Shown: positions 28,220 to 36,970 of the stretch, piece after piece
Numbering within the stretch: position 1 is the stretch's first letter
Layout: each line of letters begins with the position of its first letter
NCBI GenBank assembly: GCA_003021615.1
Contig: PXPH01000054.1
Coordinates: 1-64,000 of the forward strand
Direction: 5' to 3'
DNA length: 64,000 bases
DNA from: Actinobacteria bacterium QS_8_72_14
Lineage (GTDB): Bacteria > Actinomycetota > Nitriliruptoria > Euzebyales > Egibacteraceae
Notes under the pieces: model-generated
Database searches by the model: none
The model's input: only the letters and a program-made list of their open reading frames with translations
Told to the model about the DNA's origin: nothing
Made by a program: the position numbers and the translations under genes

Positions 28220-28819
28220 ATGGCCAAAGGCCGCGTTTTTCTCATCGACAACTACGACAGCTTTACCTACAACCTGGTTCAGGAGCTGGGCGAGCTCGGC
28301 GCCGAGGTGGAGGTGGCGCGCAATGACGCCGTCACTGTCCAGGGGATTGCTGATTGGCAGCCCGATGGCATCGTGATCTCGCCCGGCCCCGGCGGGCCCG
28401 ACGACGCGGGGGTGTCCAATGACGTCGTGCGCCGCTTCGCTGGCGGCGTGCCGCTGTTGGGGGTGTGCCTGGGGCATCAGTGCATCGCGGCCGTGTATGG
28501 CGGTGCCATCGTGCGCGCCTCGGAACTGGTGCACGGCAAGACCAGCGAGATCCACCACGACGACGCCGGCGTCTTCGCGGGCCTGCCCAACCCCTTCGCG
28601 GCGACCCGATATCACTCGCTGATCCTTGACGAGGCCACCTGCCCCGGCGAGTTGGCGATCACCGCGCGCAGCAGCGCTGGCTTGGTAATGGGACTGCGTC
28701 ACCACCGGCTGCCGGTCGAAGGGGTCCAGTTCCACCCCGAATCGATCCTGACGGGGTCGGGGATGCGCTTACTGAGCACGTTCCTTGACTCTTTGCCGGT
28801 GGGCCGATCCGCGGTGTGA
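28220..28819 (+). CDS. Anthranilate / aminodeoxychorismate synthase glutaminase subunit
   Basis: A class I glutamine amidotransferase of 199 residues that feeds ammonia to TrpE or PabB. Typical signatures are DNYDSFTYNLVQ, ISPGPGGPDDAG, the nucleophile Cys83 in LLGVCLGHQCIA, and the His-Glu pair in VQFHPESILT. The position before the pknB operon equals trpG/Rv0013 in mycobacteria, where one protein may serve both pathways. The synthase partner is not in this window, so trpG versus pabA is left open. Confidence 0.92.
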   Translation: MAKGRVFLIDNYDSFTYNLVQELGELGAEVEVARNDAVTVQGIADWQPDGIVISPGPGGPDDAGVSNDVVRRFAGGVPLLGVCLGHQCIAAVYGGAIVRASELVHGKTSEIHHDDAGVFAGLPNPFAATRYHSLILDEATCPGELAITARSSAGLVMGLRHHRLPVEGVQFHPESILTGSGMRLLSTFLDSLPVGRSAV

Positions 28820-28844
28820 CCCCGCCGACCGCCCGGATGAGCGG

Positions 28845-30635
28845 TTAGGGCAGGGGCAGCAGCCCGTTGGCGCCATCCTGTGAATCCTCGTCTTGGTCGG
28901 GATCCTCACCGTCGTCGGGCTCGGCCGGCCCGCGCGAGATGGTCAGGGTCACGGACTCGCCCGTGGCGACCCGCGAGCCTGGGTCGGGCGACTGGTCACT
29001 GACCCGCCCCTTGTCGACACTGTCGGAGAACGCCCGAATCGACTGGCATCGCAGGTCGGCGTTGCGAACGCGATCGCACGCGTCGTTTTTCGTGCGGTCG
29101 ATGACGTCGGGCACGCGAACCAGGGGCTCGCCGCTGGAGACCGCGAGATCGACCGTTGAGCCCTGGCGAACCCGGGCGCCCGCTGACGGGTCGGTGCGGA
29201 TGACGTCGCCTTCGTCGACGTCTTGGCTGGCTTGCTGCGAGCTCTTGCCGGCCTCGAGCTCGGCGTCGGTCAGGATCTCGCGGGCGTCGCGCTCGGCCTC
29301 GCCGGAGACATCCGGCACGGTGACCATCGCGGGACCCGCCGAGGGGATCAGCGTCACTTCAGCGCGCAGCTCGTGGTCGGTGCCCGTCGGCGGCTCGGTG
29401 CGCACCACACGGTTGGGCTCGAGCTCGGGGTCTCGCTCTTGTGGGCCGACGTCGGTCTCGAAGCCGATTCGGGCCAGCTGGCTCTGTGCCTGGGCCAGTC
29501 CCACACCGCGCAGGTCGGGGATCTCTTCCGTCTCAGTCAAGCCGGTCTCCAGCAGGTCGATCGCCAGGACCGCCGCGGCCCCCAGCGCGATCAAAATCAG
29601 CACGATCAGGACCACGTAGGCGCCGGCGCGCCCCTTGCGTGGCGGCTCGTCGGGCTCTTCGACGACCGCGTAGTGGTCGGCGTCAGGCAATGGCTGGGTG
29701 AAGCCCCCCGGCGGCGGGGGGTGCTCCTCGGCGGCAAAGCGCGCGGGGGGCGTGACCGGCAGCCCCGAGACGGCGCGCTGCAGGTCGACGTTGAGCTCGC
29801 CAGCGGTCGTATGGCGCTCGTCGGGCTGTTTGGCCATGGCGCGCAGCACGACCGCTTGCAGCTCGGCGGTGACGTCGCCGGACAGCTGGCTGGGGGGAGT
29901 CGGGTCCGTGGACACGTGCTGATACGCCAACGCCACGGCGGTCTCGGCATGAAACGCCTGTTGGCCGGTGAGCAGCTCGTAGAGGACACACCCCAACGCG
30001 TAGACGTCGGTGCGGCGGTCCACGGCATAGCCTTGGGCCTGCTCGGGGGCCACATAGGCGGCCGTGCCAAAGACGGTGGCGGTTTGGGTGGCGTCCTGGG
30101 CATCGACCGCGCGCGCGACGCCGAAGTCGGTGACTTTCACGGTGCCGTCATCGGCGATGAGGATGTTGCCCGGCTTGATGTCGCGGTGGATGATGCCTTG
30201 CTGGTGGGCATAGTCCAGGGCGATGGCCGCGTCCCCGATGATCTCGGCGGTGCGCTCGGGCAGCACCCGCTCGGCGGCGATCACGTCATCCAGCCCCCGA
30301 CCGGAGACGTACTCCATGACGATGAACGGCCGCCCGTCGGTCTCGCCGGTGTCGTAGACGGCCACCACGTTGGGGTGGTTCAAGGCCCCGGCGTTTTGGG
30401 CCTCGCGCGCGAAGCGCCGGCGGAAGGTGGGGTCGTTGGCGTAGCGCCCGTGCAGCAGCTTGATGGCGACGTGGCGTTGCAACTGGTGGTCGTAGGCCAA
30501 TTGCACATCGGCCATGCCACCCGATCCGATGAGCCCGCGCAGCTCGTAGCGGTCGGCGAGCAGATGGTTGGTGTCGCCGGCGATGGATCCCGTCTGGTCG
30601 GCATCCGACATGCGGCTGGTGTCATCGTCGCTCAT
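28845..30635 (-). CDS. pknB: Ser/Thr protein kinase with three PASTA domains (PknB-type)
   Basis: A 596-residue membrane receptor kinase from ATG 30635. The N-terminal kinase domain has the glycine loop GSGGMADVQ, Lys59 in VAIKLL, catalytic HRDIKPGN (Asp152), DFGVAR (Asp170) and an activation loop with Thr residues (ATQTATVFGTAAYVAPEQ). A membrane helix (AYVVLIVLILIALGAAAVLA) near residue 345 separates it from three extracellular PASTA repeats starting at EIPDLRG, VTVPDVSG and VRVPDVID. PASTA domains sense muropeptides or lipid II. It is the last gene of the minus-strand operon; mycobacterial PknB has four PASTA units and a PknA partner that is absent here. Confidence 0.96.
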   Translation of the reverse strand: MSDDDTSRMSDADQTGSIAGDTNHLLADRYELRGLIGSGGMADVQLAYDHQLQRHVAIKLLHGRYANDPTFRRRFAREAQNAGALNHPNVVAVYDTGETDGRPFIVMEYVSGRGLDDVIAAERVLPERTAEIIGDAAIALDYAHQQGIIHRDIKPGNILIADDGTVKVTDFGVARAVDAQDATQTATVFGTAAYVAPEQAQGYAVDRRTDVYALGCVLYELLTGQQAFHAETAVALAYQHVSTDPTPPSQLSGDVTAELQAVVLRAMAKQPDERHTTAGELNVDLQRAVSGLPVTPPARFAAEEHPPPPGGFTQPLPDADHYAVVEEPDEPPRKGRAGAYVVLIVLILIALGAAAVLAIDLLETGLTETEEIPDLRGVGLAQAQSQLARIGFETDVGPQERDPELEPNRVVRTEPPTGTDHELRAEVTLIPSAGPAMVTVPDVSGEAERDAREILTDAELEAGKSSQQASQDVDEGDVIRTDPSAGARVRQGSTVDLAVSSGEPLVRVPDVIDRTKNDACDRVRNADLRCQSIRAFSDSVDKGRVSDQSPDPGSRVATGESVTLTISRGPAEPDDGEDPDQDEDSQDGANGLLPLP

Positions 30636-30703
30636 GGTGGCTGCTCGCAAGCGGTGCGTCGACGGACGTGGCGGCGGGCGGTCGGTGGGGCCCTCGGCGG
30701 GCC

Positions 30704-32191
30704 TCAGGGCGTCGAGTCGAGCGCGGCGGCCAACACCTGGCGGGCGATGGGCGCGGCCACGCCGCCACCGGTGGCATCCGAGCCGGCGCTCCCGCCCTCC
30801 TCGACGAGGACGGCCACGGCCACACGCGGGTCCCTGGCGGGAGCAAAGCCGGCGAACCAGACCGTCGGCCCGGCCTCGCTCTGGCGCATCTGAGCGGTGC
30901 CGGTCTTGCCGGCGACGGACGTGTCGGGCAGCTGGGCCGCGGTGCCGGTGCCCGACTCGACGACGCCCGTCATCATGTTACGCAGCGTCGAGGCCGCTTG
31001 GGGGCTCAAGGCCTGGGCGTCCGACTGCCCCTGGGGGGTCAGCGTGGAGGGGCCATACTCGGCCAGCACCGCCCCCGAGGTGTCTTGTACGGCTTTGACG
31101 ATGCGTGGGCGGGGCAGGGTTCCGTTGTTTCCGATGGCTGCCGCGACCAGCGCCATCTGCAGCGGCGTGGCGCGCACATCGAATTCGCCGATGGCGGCTT
31201 GGGCCACCTGTGGCCGGTTGAGCTCATCGGGCATCCGGCTGGCCAGCGGGTCGGCCAGCTGCTCGATCAGCGGGGCGTTGAAGCCGAACTCCTCGGCTTG
31301 GGCGATCAGCGCCTGTTCGCCCACGTCGAGGCCGATCTGGGCGAAGGTCGTGTTGCACGACACCCGCAGCGCCTCGGCCAACGAAATCTGATCCCCGCCG
31401 GCGCAGGTGCCCCCACCGTAGTTGCCGATGGTGGCCTCGGTTCGGGGCAACTCCAGGCGGGTGGGGTCCTCGAAGGTACGCGTTGGGCTCATGCCGCTTG
31501 CCAGCCCGGCCGCAGCGGTGACCAGCTTGAAGGTCGAGCCCGGCGGATGCCATTCGCGCACGGCGCGGTTCAACAGCGGTTTATGGGGGTTTGTGTCCAG
31601 TTGTTGCTTGTAGCTCGCGGCCTCGGAGGTGTTGTGACTGGCCAGGCGGTCGGGGTCGAAGCCGGGCGTGGACGCCAGTCCGAGGATTGCGCCACTTTGT
31701 GGGTTGAGCGCCACCACCGCGCCTCGCTGGTCGGCCAGTCCCTGCACGGCCGCCTGCTGGACGGCGGGCCGCAGCGTGGTGACGACGTCGTCGCCGGTGC
31801 GCTCGCGTCCGGCCAGGAAGTCGGCGAGGTTGCGGCTGAATGCCTCGGGGGTGTTGCCGGCGAGCTCGGCGTTGAAGGAGTCCTCGATCTCGCTGCGGCC
31901 GTAGACCACCGAGTGATAGCCCGTCGCGTGGGCGAAGAGCCCGCCCTGGGGGTAGCGGCGCCGGAAACGCAGCGGCCCGTCGGTCTCCTCGCTCTCGGCC
32001 AGCACCGTTGTCTGCTCGGCGCCCAGGATGAGCCCTCGGCGGGTGTCGTAATCGCGGATCAACGTCCGCGAGTTGCGATCGTCGTTGGCCAGGTCGTCGG
32101 CCCGAAAAACCTGAATGACGTTCAGGTTGACGAACACGAGTCCCAACAGCACGAACATGGCGATGGCGGTGCGCCGCAGTCCCGTGGTCAT
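30704..32191 (-). CDS. pbpA: Penicillin-binding protein 2-type transpeptidase (PbpA)
   Basis: A class B PBP of 495 residues that cross-links peptidoglycan with RodA. It has a short cytoplasmic tail, one N-terminal membrane anchor (TAIAMFVLLGLVFVNLNVI), a dimerisation domain, and a transpeptidase domain with active-site Ser219 in STFK, SCN at 278-280 and KTG at 429-431. Its ATG overlaps the rodA stop by four bases, so it is coupled to rodA. Confidence 0.95.
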   Translation of the reverse strand: MTTGLRRTAIAMFVLLGLVFVNLNVIQVFRADDLANDDRNSRTLIRDYDTRRGLILGAEQTTVLAESEETDGPLRFRRRYPQGGLFAHATGYHSVVYGRSEIEDSFNAELAGNTPEAFSRNLADFLAGRERTGDDVVTTLRPAVQQAAVQGLADQRGAVVALNPQSGAILGLASTPGFDPDRLASHNTSEAASYKQQLDTNPHKPLLNRAVREWHPPGSTFKLVTAAAGLASGMSPTRTFEDPTRLELPRTEATIGNYGGGTCAGGDQISLAEALRVSCNTTFAQIGLDVGEQALIAQAEEFGFNAPLIEQLADPLASRMPDELNRPQVAQAAIGEFDVRATPLQMALVAAAIGNNGTLPRPRIVKAVQDTSGAVLAEYGPSTLTPQGQSDAQALSPQAASTLRNMMTGVVESGTGTAAQLPDTSVAGKTGTAQMRQSEAGPTVWFAGFAPARDPRVAVAVLVEEGGSAGSDATGGGVAAPIARQVLAAALDSTP

Positions 32192-33567
32192 GGCCCAGCT
32201 TCACCGCCAGTGCCGGCAACGGCCTCGGCTGGACGCCGGGGACGGGAGGGCTCGTCGACGGCCGAGACGCGCAGCAACAACCCGATGAGCAGGTAGTTGC
32301 TAATCAGCGCCGATCCGCCGTAGGACGCCAGCGGCAGGGTCATGCCCGACAGCGGGATGAGGGTGGTGACCCCGCCGACGATCACGAAGGTTTGCAGGCT
32401 GAACACGATGGCCAGGCAGGCGGCCAGCAGCGTGCCGAACTCGTCGCGGCACCGCATCGCGATGGCGAAGCCGCGGGCGGCGACGAGGAAGTAGCACAGC
32501 AAAAGAGCGGTCACGCCCACCAGTCCGAGCTCTTGGGCGAACGCGCTGAAGATGAAGTCGGTGCTGACATAGGGAAACTTGCCCAGCGCCGCCCCCTGTC
32601 CGAGCCCGACACCGAAGACGCCGCCGTCGCCCATGGCAAACAGCGACTGCGCGAGCTGATAGCCCTGATCCTGATAGTCCGCGAAGGGGTCGAGCCAGAT
32701 GTCGACGCGTTGGCGCACGTGCCCGAACACCTGATAGGCGGCAAACGCCCCGAGGGCGAACAGCCCAAAACCGCCGATTACGTACATGACCCGTTCGGTG
32801 GCCACGTACAACAGGACGACGAACATTCCAAACAGCAGCAGGCTCAGCCCCAAATCCCGCTGGAACACCAGTACCAGCAGGCTGGCCGCCCACACCAACG
32901 CCACGGGCCCAAAGGAGCGCAACGGCGGCAGTCGCACCGGGCCCAGACGGCTGGTGGCCGTGGCCAGTAGCTGGCGTTTCTCGGCCAGGTAGGCGGCAAA
33001 GAAGATGGCCAGGCCGATCTTTGCCAGCTCGCCTGGCTGGAAGCTGATTACGCCCAGCTCCAGCCAGATGCGCGCGCCGTTGATCTCTCGGCCGATAAGC
33101 GGCAGGGCCGGCAGGGCCAGCAGGAGCACCGCCCCCATCCCGAGCAGGTAGCGGTACTGATCCAGGGTCCGGTGATCGCGCAGGGCGACGATCAGCGCGC
33201 ACAGCGCCGCGACGCCCATCACCGACCACAGCGCCTGGCTGGTGGCCAACGACGACGAGGACTCTTCCACCAGCCGGTTGGCGAAATCGATGCGGCGCAC
33301 CATGACCACGCCGAGACCGTTGAGCACGACGGCACACGGCAGCAGGACGGGATCGGCCAGCGGTGCGAAGCGTCGCAGGACCAGGTGGGTGCCAAGCACG
33401 ATCGCCACCAGCGCGGCTGCGGACACACCGAGCTCGGCGAAACTCCGGGCTTCCACGGCGAATACGAGCGTGGCGTAGGCCAGCGAGACGATGGCGGCGG
33501 CGAGCGCCAGCAGCGTGAGCTCGGTGTTGCGGCGCCGTGTCCCGGGGTCGGCAGCGCTGGTGCTCAT
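32188..33567 (-). CDS. rodA: SEDS peptidoglycan glycosyltransferase RodA
   Basis: A polytopic SEDS protein of 459 residues with about ten or more membrane helices. It polymerises glycan strands from lipid II with PbpA. Family marks are REINGARIWLELGVISFQPG with the ELAKIG that follows, the large loop with VDIWLDPFADYQDQGYQ, the catalytic-region FPYVSTDFIFSAFAQELG, and LPLASYGGSALISNYLLIG. It overlaps both pstP and pbpA by four bases. Confidence 0.95.
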   Translation of the reverse strand: MSTSAADPGTRRRNTELTLLALAAAIVSLAYATLVFAVEARSFAELGVSAAALVAIVLGTHLVLRRFAPLADPVLLPCAVVLNGLGVVMVRRIDFANRLVEESSSSLATSQALWSVMGVAALCALIVALRDHRTLDQYRYLLGMGAVLLLALPALPLIGREINGARIWLELGVISFQPGELAKIGLAIFFAAYLAEKRQLLATATSRLGPVRLPPLRSFGPVALVWAASLLVLVFQRDLGLSLLLFGMFVVLLYVATERVMYVIGGFGLFALGAFAAYQVFGHVRQRVDIWLDPFADYQDQGYQLAQSLFAMGDGGVFGVGLGQGAALGKFPYVSTDFIFSAFAQELGLVGVTALLLCYFLVAARGFAIAMRCRDEFGTLLAACLAIVFSLQTFVIVGGVTTLIPLSGMTLPLASYGGSALISNYLLIGLLLRVSAVDEPSRPRRPAEAVAGTGGEAGP

Positions 33568-34943
33568 TGGCTGCCCTGCTCGGACTGGCCGTCGGCGCCG
33601 CTGGCGCTGTCACTGCTGCTGTCACCGCTGCTGTCGCGGGCACCGGGCTGGGCGTCGTCGCCTTGCTGGGCCTCCTGGATGATGCGCTCGTAGTCGTCAA
33701 CGACCTGTTGGGCGTCGGCCAAGCTCGAGGTGGTCACGCCGCCCTGCTCGATGAGGCGCTGCTGGAGATGTTCGGGCAGCGCGTCCACTGACAGCCCCGT
33801 CGTGTCTGCCGGCCAGTGCAGGTCGATGCCCGCCACCGATTGGGGGACGCCGTGAAAGATGACGATCTTGCCGTCCTGGTTGCCCACGAAGTACGCCTGT
33901 GACAGCAGCGCGTAGCCTCCTGCGGCCATCAGCCCGAGCAAGACCGCGACGGCCAACAGCACGACGACCGCGCGCGGCCAGCCCCGGCGGCCGACCTCCC
34001 CGCCACCGGTGGCGCCCTGCGGCTCGCCGTAGCGGTTGAACTGATGGACCCAGTCCTCGTCGGTGTGGGCGGGGCCGGTGGAGATCGATCGGGTGTTGAT
34101 CGGCTGTTGGGCGCGCTGGCCGGCGGCGGCGTCGTCGTGAACGGCGAGGTGGGTGGTGTCCTGGGCGTTGCCGTCACTCGCGGCTGTCGTCGCCGGCGTC
34201 TGGTCGGCGGGTCCCACCTGCAGCAGCACGACCGTGATGTTGTCGGGGCCGCCGGCGGCGTTGGCGGCCTCGATGAGCGCGGCCACGGCCGCAGCGCCCT
34301 CATTGTGCTGGCCCAGCAGGCGCGCCAGCTCGCCCTCGTCGACCTGACCGGTCAGCCCGTCGGAGCACAGCAGCACCTTGTCGCCGGGCTGCAGCGGCAC
34401 GGGGGGCAGGGTGTCGACCGCGATGCCGTGCTCGATTCCGATGGCGCGGGTCAGCACGCTGCGGTGGGGGTGCACCGCGGCTTCGGCGCGGGAGATCCGG
34501 CCGTCGCGGACCATCTGCTCGACCAAGGTGTGATCGGAGGTGAGCTGGGTGAGCTGTGCGTCGCGCAGCAAGTAGGCGCGGCTGTCGCCGACATGGGCCA
34601 CGTGCAGACGGTCCTGGCGGATCATGGCGGCGGTCAGGGTCGTGCCCATGCCCGACAACTCGGGGTTGGCTTCACCGTGTTCCAGCACGATGCGATTGGC
34701 CTCGGCGATGGCCTCGGCCAGGGCCTCCGACGCGGCCTCCGCGGCAGGGTGGCTTGTTCCCTCCAGACGCTCGATGGGCCCCAGTGCGCGGCGCGAGGCG
34801 ATCTCGCCGCCGGCGTGGCCCCCCATGCCGTCGGCAACGGCCATGACGGCGGTCCCGGCGTAGTAACTGTCCTCGTTGCCGGTGCGCACACGGCCAACAT
34901 CCGTGCCGGCGTCGAGGGCAAAGGACAAGGATGTGTCGGTCAT
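33564..34943 (-). CDS. pstP: PP2C-type Ser/Thr phosphatase (PstP)
   Basis: Membrane-anchored phosphatase that reverses PknB phosphorylation. The 459-residue protein has an N-terminal PPM domain with all metal-site motifs (RTGNEDSYYA, VADGMGGHAGGE, HVGDSRAYLL, LCSDGLTG, GGPDNITVVLL). A Gln/Thr-rich linker, one membrane helix (AVVVLLAVAVLLGLMAAGGY) and an external C-terminal region of about 120 residues ending in a Ser/Asp/Gly-rich tail follow. Confidence 0.95.
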   Translation of the reverse strand: MTDTSLSFALDAGTDVGRVRTGNEDSYYAGTAVMAVADGMGGHAGGEIASRRALGPIERLEGTSHPAAEAASEALAEAIAEANRIVLEHGEANPELSGMGTTLTAAMIRQDRLHVAHVGDSRAYLLRDAQLTQLTSDHTLVEQMVRDGRISRAEAAVHPHRSVLTRAIGIEHGIAVDTLPPVPLQPGDKVLLCSDGLTGQVDEGELARLLGQHNEGAAAVAALIEAANAAGGPDNITVVLLQVGPADQTPATTAASDGNAQDTTHLAVHDDAAAGQRAQQPINTRSISTGPAHTDEDWVHQFNRYGEPQGATGGGEVGRRGWPRAVVVLLAVAVLLGLMAAGGYALLSQAYFVGNQDGKIVIFHGVPQSVAGIDLHWPADTTGLSVDALPEHLQQRLIEQGGVTTSSLADAQQVVDDYERIIQEAQQGDDAQPGARDSSGDSSSDSASGADGQSEQGSQ

Positions 34944-34962
34944 CGCCGCAGCCGGTGGTCGC

Positions 34963-35430
34963 TCACCTGCGGACCTCCACGATCGTCTTGCCGATGGTGA
35001 CCTGGTCGCCCCCGCTGATCGGTGACGCCTCGTTGACGCGTTGCCGGTTCAGATACGTCCCGTTGGTGGAGCCCATGTCGGCGATCATCCACCCCCCCTG
35101 ACGCGGGAACACTCGTGCGTGGCGCTCGCTGACGAAATCGTCGGTTAGCACGATGTCGCAGTCACGACTGCGGCCAAAGCGGATCTCGTTGCCGTCTAGG
35201 GCGACGATCTCGGGGCGCGCCTCGGGGCGGTGAACGACCAGCTGGCTGGCAGAGCCTGGCCGGGCGCCGGGTCGGCTGGCCGGCGGTGACGGCGCCGCGC
35301 GGCGGGAGGGCGCGTCGCGGCGCACGTCGCGGATGACGGCGCGCACCGCCCGGGCGACGAACAAGTACAGCAGCAACAGCACCAGGGCTTGGAGGGCGAA
35401 GAGCACGATCGGGGGCACGGCGGGCTTCAC
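34963..35430 (-). CDS. fhaB: FHA-domain membrane protein (FhaB/FipA-like)
   Basis: A 155-residue protein with an N-terminal membrane helix (IVLFALQALVLLLLYLFVA), a basic Pro/Arg-rich linker and a C-terminal FHA domain (IRFGRSRDCDIVL, VSERHARVF, MGSTNGTYLNRQRV). The conserved Arg, Ser, His and Asn that bind phosphothreonine are present. In mycobacteria the homologue links kinase signalling to division proteins. Start GTG 35430 overlaps the fhaA stop by four bases. Confidence 0.93.
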   Translation of the reverse strand: MKPAVPPIVLFALQALVLLLLYLFVARAVRAVIRDVRRDAPSRRAAPSPPASRPGARPGSASQLVVHRPEARPEIVALDGNEIRFGRSRDCDIVLTDDFVSERHARVFPRQGGWMIADMGSTNGTYLNRQRVNEASPISGGDQVTIGKTIVEVRR

Positions 35431-36212
35431 TCCTCCAAGGAGAACACCAGACGAACGTTGCCCAGCTCGAGGCGGTCACCCGAGCGCAGCTCTGCGCGGT
35501 GGACCCGCTCGCCGTTGACGCGGACGCCGTTGGTGGAGTCCAGGTCCTCGACGATCCACCCGCGCCCGGTCGGCTCGAGACGTGCGTGGTGTCGCGACAC
35601 CGACTGGTCGTTCAGCGGGACGTCGCAGTCGGGCAGGCGTCCGAGGGTGGCTTTGCGGGTGAGGACGCTCGGGTCGCCGGTGTTACCGCGCAGCACGGCC
35701 CGCGTAGGTGCGGGCTCGTCGGCGCGCGGCGGATGGGCCGTGCCGTGGCCCCGGGGGGCGGCGTAGGTCCGAGTGTGCCCGCCACGGGAGGCCGCGTTGA
35801 GCGGCTCCTCGACGACCTCGGGTTGCCGCCGAGATTCGGGTTGACTCGCCTCGATCTTGCCCCGCAGCTCGTAGGTTCCCACCCGGGTTTCCTGGGATTC
35901 CTCGAACTCGATGCGCACCGGGCCCTTCAGCAGCCAGCCCCGGTCGCTGGCGGTCTTGGAGACGACGTCAGCCAGCTCCCGCTGCAGCGACTGAGTGTAG
36001 CCACCGAAGCGATCCAGGTCCTCCGAGGCAAGCGAGAAGCGGAAGACGTTGGGCACGATCACCCCGTCCAGGCCCACCTGCTGATAGTTGCCCATGTAGC
36101 GCTGCACGGCCTTGGCTAGCTCGACGGGCTGAAGCCCGGACCGAAACACCCGGGCAAAGAAGCCCTCGACGGCTCCCTCCAGTCGGCGTTCGAAGTCGCG
36201 CAGGATGCTCAT
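35427..36212 (-). CDS. fhaA: FHA-domain protein FhaA (with DUF3662 domain)
   Basis: First gene of the operon, 261 residues. The N-terminal DUF3662 domain begins MSILRDFERRLEGAVEGFF and includes the QPVELAKAVQRYMGNYQ segment. A short linker follows, then a C-terminal FHA domain (ATLGRLPDCDVPLND, VSRHHARLEP, DSTNGVRVNGERV). In mycobacteria FhaA binds the phosphorylated pseudokinase MviN and CwlM and so tunes peptidoglycan precursor flow. The start is the ATG at 36212. Confidence 0.94.
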   Translation of the reverse strand: MSILRDFERRLEGAVEGFFARVFRSGLQPVELAKAVQRYMGNYQQVGLDGVIVPNVFRFSLASEDLDRFGGYTQSLQRELADVVSKTASDRGWLLKGPVRIEFEESQETRVGTYELRGKIEASQPESRRQPEVVEEPLNAASRGGHTRTYAAPRGHGTAHPPRADEPAPTRAVLRGNTGDPSVLTRKATLGRLPDCDVPLNDQSVSRHHARLEPTGRGWIVEDLDSTNGVRVNGERVHRAELRSGDRLELGNVRLVFSLEE

Positions 36213-36398
36213 GGCGTTGGGGCCCGGATCTGGTCGTCGACACCGGGGTCGCGGTTGCGGCTATTGAGTGTAGTAGTGGGCATGGCGAATCCGCGGGGAT
36301 CCCGGCGGTTAACGCCGACGGAGCAGCGGGCGGGCGCATCGCGGCGGCGGGCCGGCCGGTGCTAGAGTCCCGTCTCGCCGCGACGCTCGCGGTGCCAC

Positions 36399-36486
36399 GG
36401 GCGAGTGGCGGAATTCGGTAGACGCGCAGGCTTCAGGTGTCTGTGGGCTTTGGCCCGTGGGGGTTCAAATCCCCCCTCGCCCACCA
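36399..36486 (+). tRNA. leuT: tRNA-Leu (CAG)
   Basis: An 88-base class II tRNA with encoded CCA. Acceptor GGGCGAG pairs with CTCGCCC; the anticodon stem CAGGC/GTCTG encloses TTCAGGT with anticodon CAG. A short variable arm and the T-loop TTCAAAT follow. Position after fhaA equals leuT in mycobacteria. Confidence 0.96.
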
Positions 36487-36970
36487 ACCAAGCGTATCTA
36501 TTCGGGGGCCCGTCCTGGCCGGGGGTGATGGGCCGGGGGTGATGGGGATCGGCGCGGCGGGCGGGTAAGCGGCTCTTGGTAGCGGTCAAGGGGGTGCGGC
36601 GCGTACTGGACTCGGCTGGCGGGATTGTTATTCACGGTGGCGTATGCACCGGCGATCAGCACAAGATCGAGCTGCGTGAGTGCGAGCGGGACGCGCATCC
36701 TCACCACCCCACCTGACTCCTCCTGCAGGCCCCACCCGCACCATCACAGACCCTCAGATCCCGAATACGTCCCATCGACCGGTTAGTTGTTCAGTAGGCC
36801 AAATAAACTGGGCGAAGGGCGACCGCCGACCCGGAGCTTCCACTGCCCCTTGACACCACTGTATAGGATGCATCCGTTCCCGAAGACTCCCACCCAAGTT
36901 CAGCGAGCCCCGGAGACATCCTCGGCTTGCCGCCGAGTACAACAGTTTCCCGCAACGCAGGAGATCCCTT
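36487..36970 (+). other. 484-base spacer after tRNA-Leu
   Basis: I find no convincing gene. It starts with a 14-bp exact tandem repeat GGCCGGGGGTGATG (36517-36530 and 36531-36544). The rest is of clearly lower GC than the genes to its left. A TTGACA word at 36850 has no well-spaced -10 partner. The last bases carry a good AGGAG site for the next gene. No copy of the tRNA 3' end was noticed that would mark an integration boundary. Confidence 0.6.

Noticed and set aside
29223-30893. Long plus-strand frame (over 550 codons) opposite pknB
   Set aside because: It is a shadow of pknB on the other strand, with a composition typical of high-GC antisense frames.
30668-32296. Plus-strand frame of about 540 codons opposite pbpA
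   Set aside because: pbpA carries all PBP motifs; the opposite frame is Gly/Arg/Gln-rich without domains.
36498-36707. 69-codon minus-strand frame after tRNA-Leu
   Set aside because: It overlaps the G-rich tandem repeat, has a Pro/Arg-rich end and no recognisable domain or ribosome-binding site.
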